Positions 32,810 to 43,424 of a DNA stretch of 64,000 nt are shown in pieces. The notes under the pieces are model-generated. The model was not told the DNA's origin. It saw only the letters and a list, made by a program, of their open reading frames with translations, and ran no database searches. Origin of the DNA: Paralithodes platypus. Lineage: Eukaryota > Arthropoda > Malacostraca > Decapoda > Lithodidae. The stretch spans positions 33,395,722 to 33,459,721 of the forward strand of contig CM064485.1 in assembly GCA_032716605.1 (NCBI GenBank), read 5' to 3'. Each line of letters starts with the position of its first letter. Within the stretch, counting starts at the first letter, position 1. A program made the position numbers and the translations under genes.

Positions 32810-33228
32810 GGTCAATATACAGGAGACGCAACAATATACTGTAGGTCGCAAATTTCTAATGGTAGTTTTGGGTTCCTATCATCATATGCTTTATTTCTAT
32901 ATACTTTTTATCCCCAGGAAAAACAAAAACAAAAAAATATCTTGGGATTTTTTTCATTTTTTCTTGGGATTTTTTTGTTTTCATTAACCTAACCAAAAAA
33001 CCTAACCTAACCTAACCTAAATGTATATGGGGGCTATTAGGTTAGGTTAGGTTAAGTTTTTTGGTTAGGTTAATGACCCAAAAATTTTTTTTAAAAATCC
33101 CAAGTTTTGTTTTTCTCTCCCGGGGATAAAAAGTATATTGAAATGAAGCATATGTTGATAGGAACCCAAAACTACCATTAGAAAAGTGCTACCGGTACCT
33201 ATATTGTTGCGTCTCCTGTATATTGACC
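32810..33228. mobile_element. Family H element, diverged copy (419 bp)
   Basis: Exact 8-bp duplication GGTTCGGA (32802-32809 and 33229-33236). The ends are GGTCAATATACAGGAGACGC and its inverse. The inner arms (TAGTTTTGGGTTCCTATCAT) match the other H copies, but the outermost 50 bp differ, defining an H subfamily. The centre has TTAGG-like tracts. Confidence 0.85.
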
Positions 33229-33239
33229 GGTTCGGAATA

Positions 33240-34480
33240 CCGGTATTGGTAAATATATATAGGAGACGCAACAACGTGTTTTTCAGTTTTGTTTGCTTTT
33301 TTTTTTTTTTGGTGTTTTAGTCTAATCTACTGATGAAGTTGGAAGGGAATTGAGCATTTACCCATTATCAATCAATCTAAAGACACGCCCCCCGATAGTG
33401 GGGAGGGCTATGATGATCAGGGAAGTTGAGGGGTAAAAAGCGTATAGAACACAATAATACACATTTGTAACCAAAATTTGGCTCAGGTTTTGTCAATTTC
33501 CAGACCCATAAAACCCGACTTTTTGAAAACCCGAGCCAAGTTTTGACGAAACTTGGCTCGGATTTAACTAATTTAAATATGAAAATATAAGGTATGATTA
33601 GGAGTGGGCGTACACATTATTTCCATTATGTGTATTGTAATTCCATATTTAAACCCACTATCTTTTAGTTTGAAAGATCGTCTATACCTTGATATACAAT
33701 TAAGAATGTGGCAGAATATGGATAAGTGTACATATACCTGTAAATACAGTCCTCCTCTACCACTCTTCTCTTCGCCAACATGTAAACAAATCCCAGAGTC
33801 GATAATTATACGCTTCAAGTCGCTGTGCAGACATCCGAACACAGGGTTTATCGTGACGTCATCTAGAATATAAGTGCTAGTATGTGAATAATATCTACAG
33901 TCACGGTTTGCGCATTAGAGTGATTATTATTGGTCTTCTTTTGTTTGCCAATCCTGCTCATCATATCATTGTAATTTATTATTGTTTTGGTCAGTTCAAC
34001 TTGGTGGTAATTTTGAACGAGTGTGGAATGAAGGTGTTAAGGTTACTGTCTTACGATTCGCGAAGTTATTGTATTTTCTGAGGACATCAACTCATCACAA
34101 CATTTGGTAAAGGTTAGTAGCTGTTAGATATAGCTTAGTATCTGTAAGATATACGTTAGTAGCTGTTTGGTAAAGCTTACTAGCTGGCATGGAATGGCTA
34201 GTTTTGGATAATATTTACGAGCCGCATCACAGCTCACGTTATTGTTGCGAATCAGCTCTCGCTGCCACTCGTTGCTGGAGTAAGATATGCCCCATAATAC
34301 TGTGTTTTTTGCACTGTTACCCAACCAGCGGGGGTGTGGGGGCACTGGTAAGATAACTGGGGGTGGCAGTCCCCACCTATAATACTAGGATAGGTTAGGT
34401 AAGGTTGTTAGGTTAGGCTAATGTCTAAAGTTGACTCGATTTTTGTAACATAGGCTAGGTATCGAAAATGCACAAACCCA
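33240..34480. other. No recognised gene; repeat fragments
   Basis: Contains a family E pair (33470-33572), a D module (34325-34425), and a short TATAAATAT/AGGAGACGC remnant next to the H element. The reading frames at 33573-33873 lie on both strands, have no recognisable motif and are not called. Confidence 0.4.
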
Positions 34481-34494
34481 CATAGGCTACTAGG

Positions 34495-35003
34495 AATCCG
34501 CAGTAGCTGGTATGCAAGGGCTAGTTTTGTATCCCACGTACTGGGTACTATGAACCCGCAGTAGCTGGCATGTAAGGGCTAGTTTTGTATCCCACGTACT
34601 GGGTACTATGAACCCGCAGTAGCTGGCATGCAAGGGCTAGTTTTGTATCCCAGGTACTGGGTACTATGAATCCGCAGTAGCTGGTATGCAAGGGCTAGTT
34701 TTGTATCCCACGTACTGGTTACTATGAACCCACAGTAGCTGGCATGCAAGGGCTAGTTTTGTATCCCAGGTACTGGGTACTATGAATTCGCAGTAGCTGG
34801 TATGCAAGGACTAGTTTTGTATCTCACGTACTGGGTACTATGAACCTGCAGTAGCTGGCATGCAAGGGCTAGTTTTGTATCCCAGGTACTGGGTACTATG
34901 AACCTGCAGTAGTTGGCATGCAAGGGCTAGTTTTGTATCCCACGTACTGGGTACTATGAACCCGCAGTAGCTGGCATGCAAGGGCTAGTTTTGTATCCCA
35001 CAT
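34495..35003. repeat. 58-bp minisatellite, about 9 units (array 2)
   Basis: Same unit as 29305-29824, with CAGGTACTGGGTAC and CACGTACTGGGTAC variants alternating. The right flank (TACTAGGTCTAGGTTAGG, then AGACTCGTAG-like DNA with CAGAAACAAGATTCGTAG) is shared with array 1. The left flank differs. Confidence 0.93.
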
Positions 35004-35629
35004 ACTAGGTCTAGGTTAGGTTAGGTTGGGTTGTTTGGTTAGGTTAATATACTAGGTCTCAGAAACAAGATTCGTAGTAGCGGTAGCAAAGTTCAAATAG
35101 TCTAGCGGTCGCACCACTATTGACAGCACACATAGTAATTGATGCACTATTTTGAGTTTTCACTAGCGTTTCCCATTAATTTTCTTTGTTACAAGTGGAT
35201 TTTGCCTTTACATTATTGTTTGCCTCAACAATATCAAACTCGGTTGGTGATCAGGGTTATTTAAATACGCCCGCCACTCATAGTGGGCGTGACGTCACGA
35301 TACTCATTCCTTCCAGCCAATCACAGACGCTTTCTCGGCTGTGACTGTGTTCGGATACACACGACCACCATCCTTGGCCACCACTAGTTTTTCTATCCAT
35401 AGAATTTTTCAACCCCTCTCTTTCCCTGATATATTTCATGCCCTCCCCACCTATTGGGGTAAATATTTTAATATTGTTTAGGCAAACAACTTAATGTGAA
35501 GCTAAAAGACTCTTGTAACAAAGAATGATAATGGAATACACTAGTAAAAACTGGAAATAGTGTGCCCGTATATGTCAATGTCAATAGGGGTACGCCCACT
35601 ACTCCAAATCTTACCAAATATAACAGTAA

Positions 35630-36125
35630 CCTTATTAAAATGTTGGCTAGGGTTTTGTAAATTTCCAGACCCATAAAACCCGACTTTTTGAAAACCTGAG
35701 CCAAGTTTTAACGAAACTTGGCTCGGATTTTACTAATTTTCATGTTAAAATTACACAGTAACCCTAATAAAAATGTGGTTGGGTTTTCATACGGTTAACA
35801 TTAGCCTAACCTAACGTAGTACGAATGGGGTTAACATTAGCCTAACCTAACAAACTTACCTAACCTATCCTAATATTATGGGTGGGGGCTGCCGCCCCAA
35901 CACCCCCGCTGGTGGGCAACCAACCATGGGGTTAACATAATCCTGACCTAACATAGTAAGAATGGGGTTAACATTAGCTTAACCTAACAACCTTACCTAA
36001 CCTATCCTAATATAATGGGTGGGGCTGCCGCCCCCACACCCCCGCTGGTGGGCAACCAACCATGAGGTTAACAGTAGCCTAACCTAACGTAGTAAGAATG
36101 GGGTTAACATTAGCCTAATCGGTAA
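35630..36125. repeat. Family E pair plus three D modules
   Basis: After a hairpin pair (GAGCCAAGTTTTAACG / ACTTGGCTCGGATTTT), three D-like units in one orientation share TAACATTAGCCTAACCTAAC and CCCCCGCTGGTGGGCAAC, a local tandem amplification. Confidence 0.7.
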
Positions 36126-36371
36126 ACATTTATCACCAACCAGTTAAGAGTTTTTCAGGTAATTTTGTGTTTTTGTTTTTTCCTTTGACATAGTGTTGTT
36201 TAATACCGAGGACCGTCGCATTTTAGTATTTTCCACTTATCCATCAATCTTAAGACACGTCCCCCAATAATGAGGAGGGCTGTGGAGATCAGGGAAATTG
36301 CGGGGTAAAAGATGTAACTAAAGAGGTAATATTGGAGGAACTCTGAAAATACAATATTTAAAAGTAACGAA

Positions 36372-36820
36372 ACCTGAAAATGGAAAAACCCGAGCCAAGT
36401 TTTGACCAAACTTGGCTCGGATTTTTCGAATTTTCCGAGTCCAAAATCACAGTAACTTCATTTCGAAAGTTTGCTCGGATTTTCTTGTTTTTCAATGTGG
36501 AAAAAACAGTAAGAATGGGAAAAACCCGAGCCAAGTTTTGACCAAACTTGGCTCGGGTTTTTCAAATTTTCCGAGTCCAAAATCATAGTAACCTCATTTC
36601 GAGAGTTGGCTCGGGTTTTCTTGTTTTTCAACGTGGAAAAGCCCAGTAAGAATGGGGTTAACATTAGCCTAACCTAACCTAACCTAATCTAACCTCACCT
36701 AGTATTACGGGTGGGGGTTGCTGCCCCCACACCCCCGCTAAATCCCTTCAATCCGAGCCAAGTTTTGTCATTAACCTAACCTAACCTAGTATTATGGGGT
36801 GGAGGCTGCCCCCACCCGCT
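36372..36820. repeat. Family E pairs and two D modules
   Basis: Two E units with AACCCGAGCCAAGTTTTGAC and TTGGCTCGGGTTTTTC, then CCTAACCTAACCTAACC and two GC hairpins. The segment CGCTAAATCCCTTCAATCCG (36737-36756) nearly duplicates the flanks of the TTAA element that follows. Confidence 0.65.
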
Positions 36821-36968
36821 AAATCCCTTAACCCACTGAACCCCAGCTAGTTAATAATATAAATGTACCACCCAGGACCGGCAGGTTGTGAAAAAAACAA
36901 ATCCTGAAAACACCAGGAATGGGTTAAAAATGAAGGAAAACCAACAAAAAAAACGATCCCCTAGGTCA

Positions 36969-37414
36969 TTAACCCGTACAGCCCCAGCAACGCGTCTGAC
37001 GCGTCGGCGATGTATGTAACGCACAGCCCCAGAGACGCGTCTGACGCGTCACCCTAATTGCGCCGACCGTAACCTCAGGTGTAGCCACTCAAGAGGGCTC
37101 AGATTTGTATGGGAAATGTGTACGTATCCCACGCAACCGTGCCGATGGTTGAAAACTCTCAAAGTCTACGTGCGTGCGCGTGAGCGCGCAATAACCTGTT
37201 TTTTTTGGGTAATTGCCTTCAATTTTTTACTCTTGTAAAATACGTTTTCGGGGGCTCTGTAGGACCATTTTTTAAGCTTTTTGAGCGGTTTTTCGTGGTT
37301 TTTCCTTCATTCCTAACCCATTCGCTATTGTTTCTGGAATAAAACCATTTTTTGAAAACCGGCCGGGTTCTGGTGAACAAACATTACAAAACTAGCCGGG
37401 GCTCCACGGGTTAA
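36969..37414. mobile_element. TTAA-flanked element, family G, copy 2 (438 bp)
   Basis: 438-bp insert between TTAA 36969-36972 and 37411-37414, closely matching copy 1 at 10945-11390 and of identical length. Confidence 0.88.
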
Positions 37415-37619
37415 GGGGTCCTACGGTGCGCCCGAAAGTCGGAATTAACATGGGGAAATGGGTAGGCAAAAACAGGCAAAAACAGGTTTTTGCGCGCTGA
37501 CGCGCACGCGGTTGGACTTTGAGAGTTTTCAACCATCGTCATTGTTGCGAGGGATACTTACTTACACAGTTCCCATACGAATCTGAGCCCTCTAGGTGCC
37601 ATAGGACCGGAGTAATTAA
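37411..37619. mobile_element. TTAA-flanked element, family X (201 bp)
   Basis: The insert shares the TTAA at 37411-37414 with family G and the TTAA at 37616-37619 with family C. Ends are inverted: GGGGTCCTACGGTGC against CGGTCCTATGGCACC. Interior parts (GAGAGTTTTCAACCAT, CCCATACGAATCTGAGCC) are diverged and inverted relatives of the family G interior. Confidence 0.72.
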
Positions 37620-37850
37620 CCCTCTCACGACCATATGATGCAGAGGTTGCCAGATTAGCACTAAGAAATAGAGTTCTCTTACTCTTATAATTACCTCTCC
37701 AAAATTAGTTTTCTGCCCACAGCTAACTCAAAGACAACTGCAGAAGTTAAAGTAACTAAACTAAAGGTTTCTAAATACCCCTGATGGTAACCAAGGCTTT
37801 AAAGTATCCCTAATAGGCTCAAAAGTGCGTCAAGAACGTGAGAGGGTTAA
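37616..37850. mobile_element. TTAA-flanked element, family C, copy 3 (227 bp)
   Basis: 227-bp insert between TTAA 37616-37619 and 37847-37850. More diverged than the other two copies but of exactly the same length. Confidence 0.86.
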
Positions 37851-38150
37851 CCAGGACGCACCTTATGCGTCCCTGGGGTTTAGCGTTACAAACATTTTGG
37901 ACGCAAACAGCGTCGCTGGGGCTTAGTGGGTTAATCCGAGCCAAGTTTTGCCATTAACCTAATCAAAGAACCTAACCTAACCTTCATCTAGTATATGTCC
38001 CTTAGATGATAACATACCTTAATGAGAGGCTGAAGAGGTTGATGCAGTAGGTTGAGAGGCTGAAGAAGAGGTTGCAGAGGCTCAGAGGAGGTTGATGCAG
38101 TAGATTCCAGTGAATCATCAGTGTCGTCGTCGAAATCAGGCGGGTAGAAG

Positions 38151-38700
38151 TTGGTAGCTATATCAGGTCGGTCTCATTATAAAGGCAGTTTTTTGCATCA
38201 AACTAAGTTACAAGCCTGGCAGGAGCTTGGTTTCATAAATGTCTTTGTGCAGAAGGACTTCTCACATGGAAAGGCTACTTTAAGTTGGGAGATTTCACAG
38301 AAAATAAGTGTAGATTGGAGGTCTTTTTGTAGTGAAGTTACAAATTATTTGTTTGAAAACCAGGAGCCAATCGGGAGTCAAGGTGTAATCGTCGAAATAG
38401 ACGAAACCTTTGTCAAGGCAAAATTCAACGTGGGCCGGCAGTTAGAACAGTATTGGCCGTTTGGCGGGATAGAGCGAATCTCCAAGAAGATTCATCATTC
38501 CACTCCTAGGTGACAACTGTGAAAAATGTCCCCGCAATAGAGACTCACAGCCTCAATTTCCTTGAATCATGAGAATCCCGCCATCCATACACAAAATGTA
38601 GAAAGGCTGTGGCGAGATGTTAAAGAATATATTAAACGGCCTGGTATCCATCCCCAATATCTTTCCCAAAGCACATACGACCTCCATCTTCGGCCTCCAT
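38151..38700 (+). pseudogene. Merlin (IS1595-like) transposase with internal deletion
   Basis: Two parts. 38151-38513 gives KISVDWRSFCSEV, VIVEIDETFVKAKFNVGRQ with the first catalytic aspartate, and YWPFGGIERISKK. From about 38580, in another frame, it reads IHTQNVERLWRDVKEYIK with the catalytic glutamate, then RPGIHPQYLSQ. The region holding the second aspartate (SDCW in the copy at 11821-12192) is absent, so it is an inactive, internally deleted copy. The first ATG is in diverged sequence and is not a reliable start. Different in sequence from the Merlin copy at 12753. Confidence 0.75.
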
Positions 38701-40490
38701 CTTCGAACTGAGCCAGGCTCCCGCTCGGCGAGGGGCGTGACGTGACGACTGAAAGACTGTGATTGGTTGATAATTGATGGAAGGCTGTAATTGGTTCCAT
38801 GAGTGACTGGAAGCAATGTGATTGGTTCATGCTATGGTTCATGATTCCTAAAAAAGACCGCTAGGTGTAGTGACGTTTGACCGAGAAGTTGAGGGCAAGA
38901 GCTCCCGAAGTATGGTCATTGTGTATTATTGCGGCGCGGCCATCGACAGGTAGGGATTTTTTACAGTTTCTCGTATTTCACTTATAGTGAATTTGCGATG
39001 GTAATTACATGTACATCAACAAAGTATCGTTAATGAAAGTGATAACACACTAATAATCATCGATGGGGCATGTAACTGGTTGGTCATAAACTAATATCGC
39101 CCAACCTAACAACCTTACCTAACCTATCCAAATATTATGGGTGGGTGCTGCCGCCCAACCATCCATGGGGTTAACATTAGCCTAACCTAACAACCTAACC
39201 TAGCCTAGTATGAATGGAGTTAACATTAGCGAGACAACCATGGAAGGTGAACATGTCTAAAGCAGCCTGATTATTTTTAAAGACGGTTGAAAACACTTTG
39301 ATAGGCTCCCTCACACCCTGTACACAGGCTGGCCATCGTCAAACTAAGCGGGTTACATCCGGGACCAGCTCTCTTCTCAAGCATGGCAGCACCTGATTGG
39401 CCGATAGACATCACGTGTCACTGGAGTGCATCGTAATTGGTCGAGATGCGATTACACTTGCCAAGACATACAGTACGGGGCATTGCATTCGCCACCAGAT
39501 GTCTCAGTTGTTGACTGACAGACACGGAAAAGAGCTCTCCCATTGCAAACAAAAACATTGAAGGTAAATATCCATATAATATGTAGTATGATAGTTTCCT
39601 GGGACTGACACGTATATCAATCATTTGGAAAAAAAATCACATGCCATTGAGATTATTTTTTTTACCTATATTGTTGCGCGTGCTATATATTGACCCCGGT
39701 ATTTATTATTGAACATAATGTGCGTTAGCACTGGTCCTTCGAGCAATTAAAGAATATAATTAAGCCCAGAAATACTTTGGAGGTATTGACTATCGAAGTA
39801 TGAGTCTAGGAGGGCGGGCTCATTAACTATTCTCCACAAACAGCATATTTATTTTTCGTCGGGATACCTGGTGTCTGTTTCCCCTTGTTCTGTTTCCTGC
39901 TGTGACTTACCACCTGGAATGAATCAGATTGGTGTGAAGTGCTTACCTTTCTGCCAAGTTTGTCTACCTTTTCCTTTAATTAAAATTGAATTTTCGTGAC
40001 GGAGTTCGTCCACTTGATTCTTGTATGCCTCAATTGTGCATTCAAGGAACTGAAATTTTTCATTTGAAAGGCACATAAAACACTTTGCATCCGGGTAGCC
40101 GTACCTGGGGACCACTCGGGATAATACTTCTTTTCACATTGATCACAAGTTACTCAGATCGCTGGAATGATGATACATATTTTACACTTGATAAACACAA
40201 ATACCAACAAATATTGTTAGTAATCACTTCTCTTTGGCTGAAGTACCTACGTTGGTTTATCTGCTCCTGACCGCAAGGGAGAGCTAATATTTTATGGCTA
40301 CCTTCGCTGACCGACCGAATGGACTGGACAGAGAGAGAGAGAGGGGGGGGGGGGGGAATAAAAGGAGGTTCTGTGGCAGTAGTAAGGTTTATGGTGATTG
40401 TTCTTCCTAAAATGGGTAATGTTGTCCCATGTTAGTTGTAATATATACAATGTAACGCCAGTGTAGTGAGGTACATCAATGTATTTATGT
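38701..40490. other. No recognised gene; D module and repeats
   Basis: Short GATTGGTT repeats (about 38755-38830), a diverged D module (39090-39165), CCTAACCTAAC tracts, and a GA/G homopolymer (40330-40357). Short frames have no motif. Confidence 0.45.
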
Positions 40491-40496
40491 AGCTTA

Positions 40497-40852
40497 AGCT
40501 CGGTTCACACATACACGAATTAACGTCCCGTCTGTCCCCGACCCCATAATTCGCCGTGCCTAGGCGGCGTCCTTTTTGTGCATGCATAAAATGGTCCGTG
40601 GGGGTCGGTGCAACTGCCAGGAAACGTGTTATGTTGGGACACACACGGGATCAGTCGTCGTCTAGACGCAGCCTGGCGGCGTCTAGATGACGACCGGCAG
40701 CGTCTAGACACCGACTAACGGGATGAGAACGGCGGAAAAAACCATTGGACCGGCCGTCGTGGCCATCGTGGCCACATGGGGCCTCCAGATTGATACCGTC
40801 CTGCCTATTTTCTTGGTCGGGGACGTTAATTCGTGCATGTGTGAACCGAGCT
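40497..40852. mobile_element. Short inverted-repeat element with CGGTTCACAC termini (356 bp)
   Basis: The arms AGCTCGGTTCACACAT and its inverse extend for about 40 bp, through AATTAACGTCC. The TTCACAC terminus resembles the CTTTCACACATACAGGAC end of the Harbinger element at 42597, suggesting a Harbinger-type non-autonomous element. A target duplication is not clear (TTA against ACA). Confidence 0.6.
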
Positions 40853-40859
40853 ACAGAGA

Positions 40860-41318
40860 TCAAGCCATTTATTATCGTATGATTTTAGAGAAAAACTTTA
40901 TTTAGAAAGAAAACAGGAATATAACTTTTATCTTGTTCCCTTTGTTGATGATAAATAATTAGGTTGCGTAAGTACACGGTATTTATACTCAATTAATGAG
41001 GGATGCATTATCTCTCTCTCTCGAACCATTAGCAGGTGAAAAACACATTTACTTGAAACTGAAAAAAACAGAAGACAAATGAACTTGACACCCTCACTAT
41101 GTGTCTGGAAAACCAATAATGAACAGCATCACATTAAACCATTCACACACACACACGTACACATACATGCACAACTGGCTCTCTCGCCACCCACTCATTC
41201 ACTAACACGGGCACATTGATCTCTTTATTAGCAAGAGATCAAACACAACAACATGTAAACACAGGAAGATACAGTAACGAGTATAAAGAAAATAATGTGT
41301 TTTTCACCTGCTAATGGT

Positions 41319-41353
<35 letters not shown>

Positions 41354-42590
41354 AGAGAGAATGAGAGAGAGAATGAGAGAGAGAATGAGAGAGAGAATGA
41401 GAGAGAGAATGATAGGTGAAGCAATAAGACCCCTCCCACCAACAGCTCTTGTATTCCACTGGCTAGCAAAGGTGTGAAGAATCATTATGTAGCGTGGTAA
41501 AGCATATATGACATTAATAGGAAAGTTGACAAGAGAAAGAACAATATAACTTATATCCAACTGAAGATGTAAGTACATAACCACTTATGATTACATTTAC
41601 TCCTCTGAGGCCTAGTACAACTTTCACAACCATGATATAAATAGATAATAAATTGAAAGCTAACATTTGTTCCATAGTATTTTTGCTTTTCATATAGAAC
41701 CTGTATAGTGTTGGTCTAATTAATGTATATAACTCTATCACACATTCAAAATGTTGGTATTGTGTACACACATAGTTTTATCACACGTGTATACTCTCAC
41801 ACAAACATACATAAAGAGATACACCCACAAACACTCATTTTGCAAGACCTGCCTCGCCGTGTGAAATGTAGAGGCGAGGAACGGAAAGGTGATAGTGAAT
41901 GTGTTTGTGATGTCAACAAGTTAAGTATTCAAGGGAAAGAGGAGAGAGGAAGATGGAAGAGGAGAAGGAGAAGGAAAACAAATAAATAAGTCTAATAGGA
42001 ATTAAATACGAAAAGGTTAATGGAAAACAGAGGAGAGAAAAAGAGACCCTGAAAGAGATGAAAGAAGAGGGAGAGAAGAAAAATAATAGAACAAGGAAGA
42101 ACTGGAAAAAGAAATAAAATGTAGTATTTCTTTTTCTTCATAGAAAGCAGATTCCTATTTTTTCATTGCATTTTTCCCCTCAACTATCTCCCTTCCTACG
42201 TGTGAATGAGACAAACAAACATTTGGATAACAAACATTTCTCTCTCCTGCCCGAACCAACAAAAACAATCCAAACCTACGTATGTCCTATGTTTAGTCAT
42301 AAAATTGGAATTCCTAGGACGAGTTCAAATGAAAAACAACGATCAAATTAGTTCAAGTGGTCTCATTGGGCCAAACAACCGTTTTGGGATCAAACGGCTG
42401 ATATGTGTTTATATTATAGCCGAATTGGGCTCAGCTGTATTGGGCTGATCGGCTGACTTGGGCTGAGAGGACGCATTGAGCCTGATGGCTGGTTTGAGTA
42501 GTGGACGAATTGGACAAAGAGCTTGTTCTGGGTCGAATGGCTATATTGGTAGCAGGACCGTTATAAGTTGTGTTCAAAATAAGTGTTTTT
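40860..42590. other. No recognised gene; GA microsatellite and purine-rich DNA
   Basis: An inverted pair, CGAACCATTAGCAGGTG at about 41023 and CACCTGCTAATGGTTCG at 41307, is linked to TC and GA repeats at 41008-41025 and 41322-41408. GAATGAGAGA units encode only low-complexity arginine/glutamate frames. 42400-42560 holds diverged GGCTGAATTGG units. Confidence 0.5.
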
Positions 42591-42596
42591 GTCTTA

Positions 42597-42647
42597 TGCC
42601 CCTTTCACACATACAGGACTAGGGTGCCGCATGCAGCAGAGTAGCTA
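42597..42647 (+). repeat. Harbinger left terminal inverted repeat
   Basis: TGCCCCTTTCACACATACAG... pairs over its length with 45613-45663. Just inside it is a short self-complementary block (GCAGAGTAGCTACTCTGC). Confidence 0.93.
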
Positions 42648-43424
42648 CTCTGCTGCATGCGCACCCGAGTCGGCACCTAGTCCTGATCATGCGGCTGTAG
42701 TCTGGTGAAGTCCTGGCAATGCGTGTCAAGTCGTGGCCCCAGAACAAAATGTTTGTGAGTTTCAAAATTTGGTCCAGACTGGAGATTTGTCTGGTGGATG
42801 CGGGGAGTAGTCTGCGCTAGTCGGCGCTAGTCGTAACTAGTCTTCTGTATGCGGCTGTAGTCCTTGAGTATAGCGTAGCGAATTGTGTGTCATGTGTAGC
42901 ATAAAGACTACAGCCGCATACACCCGAGTACAGCCGACAGACACGAGTACAGCCGCATAGGTCTGCTGAAGTCGTGTGCATAATTTTACATATATTTGCA
43001 TATAATTATTCAATAATTATGCAATAATATGAGTCAAACGAGTACAACCGACAATAGAGGATTTCAGCCGCAAGCAGCCGCACGCAGCAGACTCCAACCA
43101 CATTGACAGGAGTGCAGACGTACGACAACACCCGGAACCCAATATGGCAGAAGAGTCGAGCCAACTTGAGCAGACAAGTAACCGACAACAGAAACCTCCA
43201 ACCGACAACACAAAACTCGAACCGAAAACAGCCGCATCAAGCCGACAAGAAATATAAGAAATTTTTCCCAACAACAGAACGGCAACACGGCCCCTATATA
43301 TAGGCCCCAGGTAGCGCACTCCCCCACAGTTTTCGATGAGACCCCCCACGACGCACACCTATCACCCTCTCCCTCGCCTCGCCTCTACCCTGACCTCTAC
43401 CCTCACCTATACCGCCTGTACACC

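Larger units (their letters stand above)
36828..37934. mobile_element. TTAA-flanked element, family O, hosting three further TTAA elements
   Basis: TTAA copies lie at 36828-36831 and 37931-37934. Ends are strong inverted repeats (TTAACCCACTGAACCCC against TTAACCCACTAAGCCCC). Once the three inner elements are subtracted the host is about 221 bp. The outer flanks CTAAATCCC and TCCGAGCC resemble the uninterrupted CTAAATCCCTTCAATCCG nearby. Confidence 0.78.

Noticed and set aside
29305..35003. Regularly spaced repeats that could suggest a CRISPR array
   Set aside because: The 58-bp units are contiguous and almost entirely alike, with no unique spacers, and the setting is eukaryotic. They are minisatellites.
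38009..38150. Minus-strand acidic, proline/glutamine-rich stretch ending at AAG|GTATGT, possible host exon
   Set aside because: Tandem CAACCTCTTCAGCC-type repeats explain the composition, and no adjoining exon is recognisable.
41295..41477. Arginine/glutamate-repeat frame
   Set aside because: It is a GA microsatellite with GAATGA interruptions, mirrored by a frame on the other strand.
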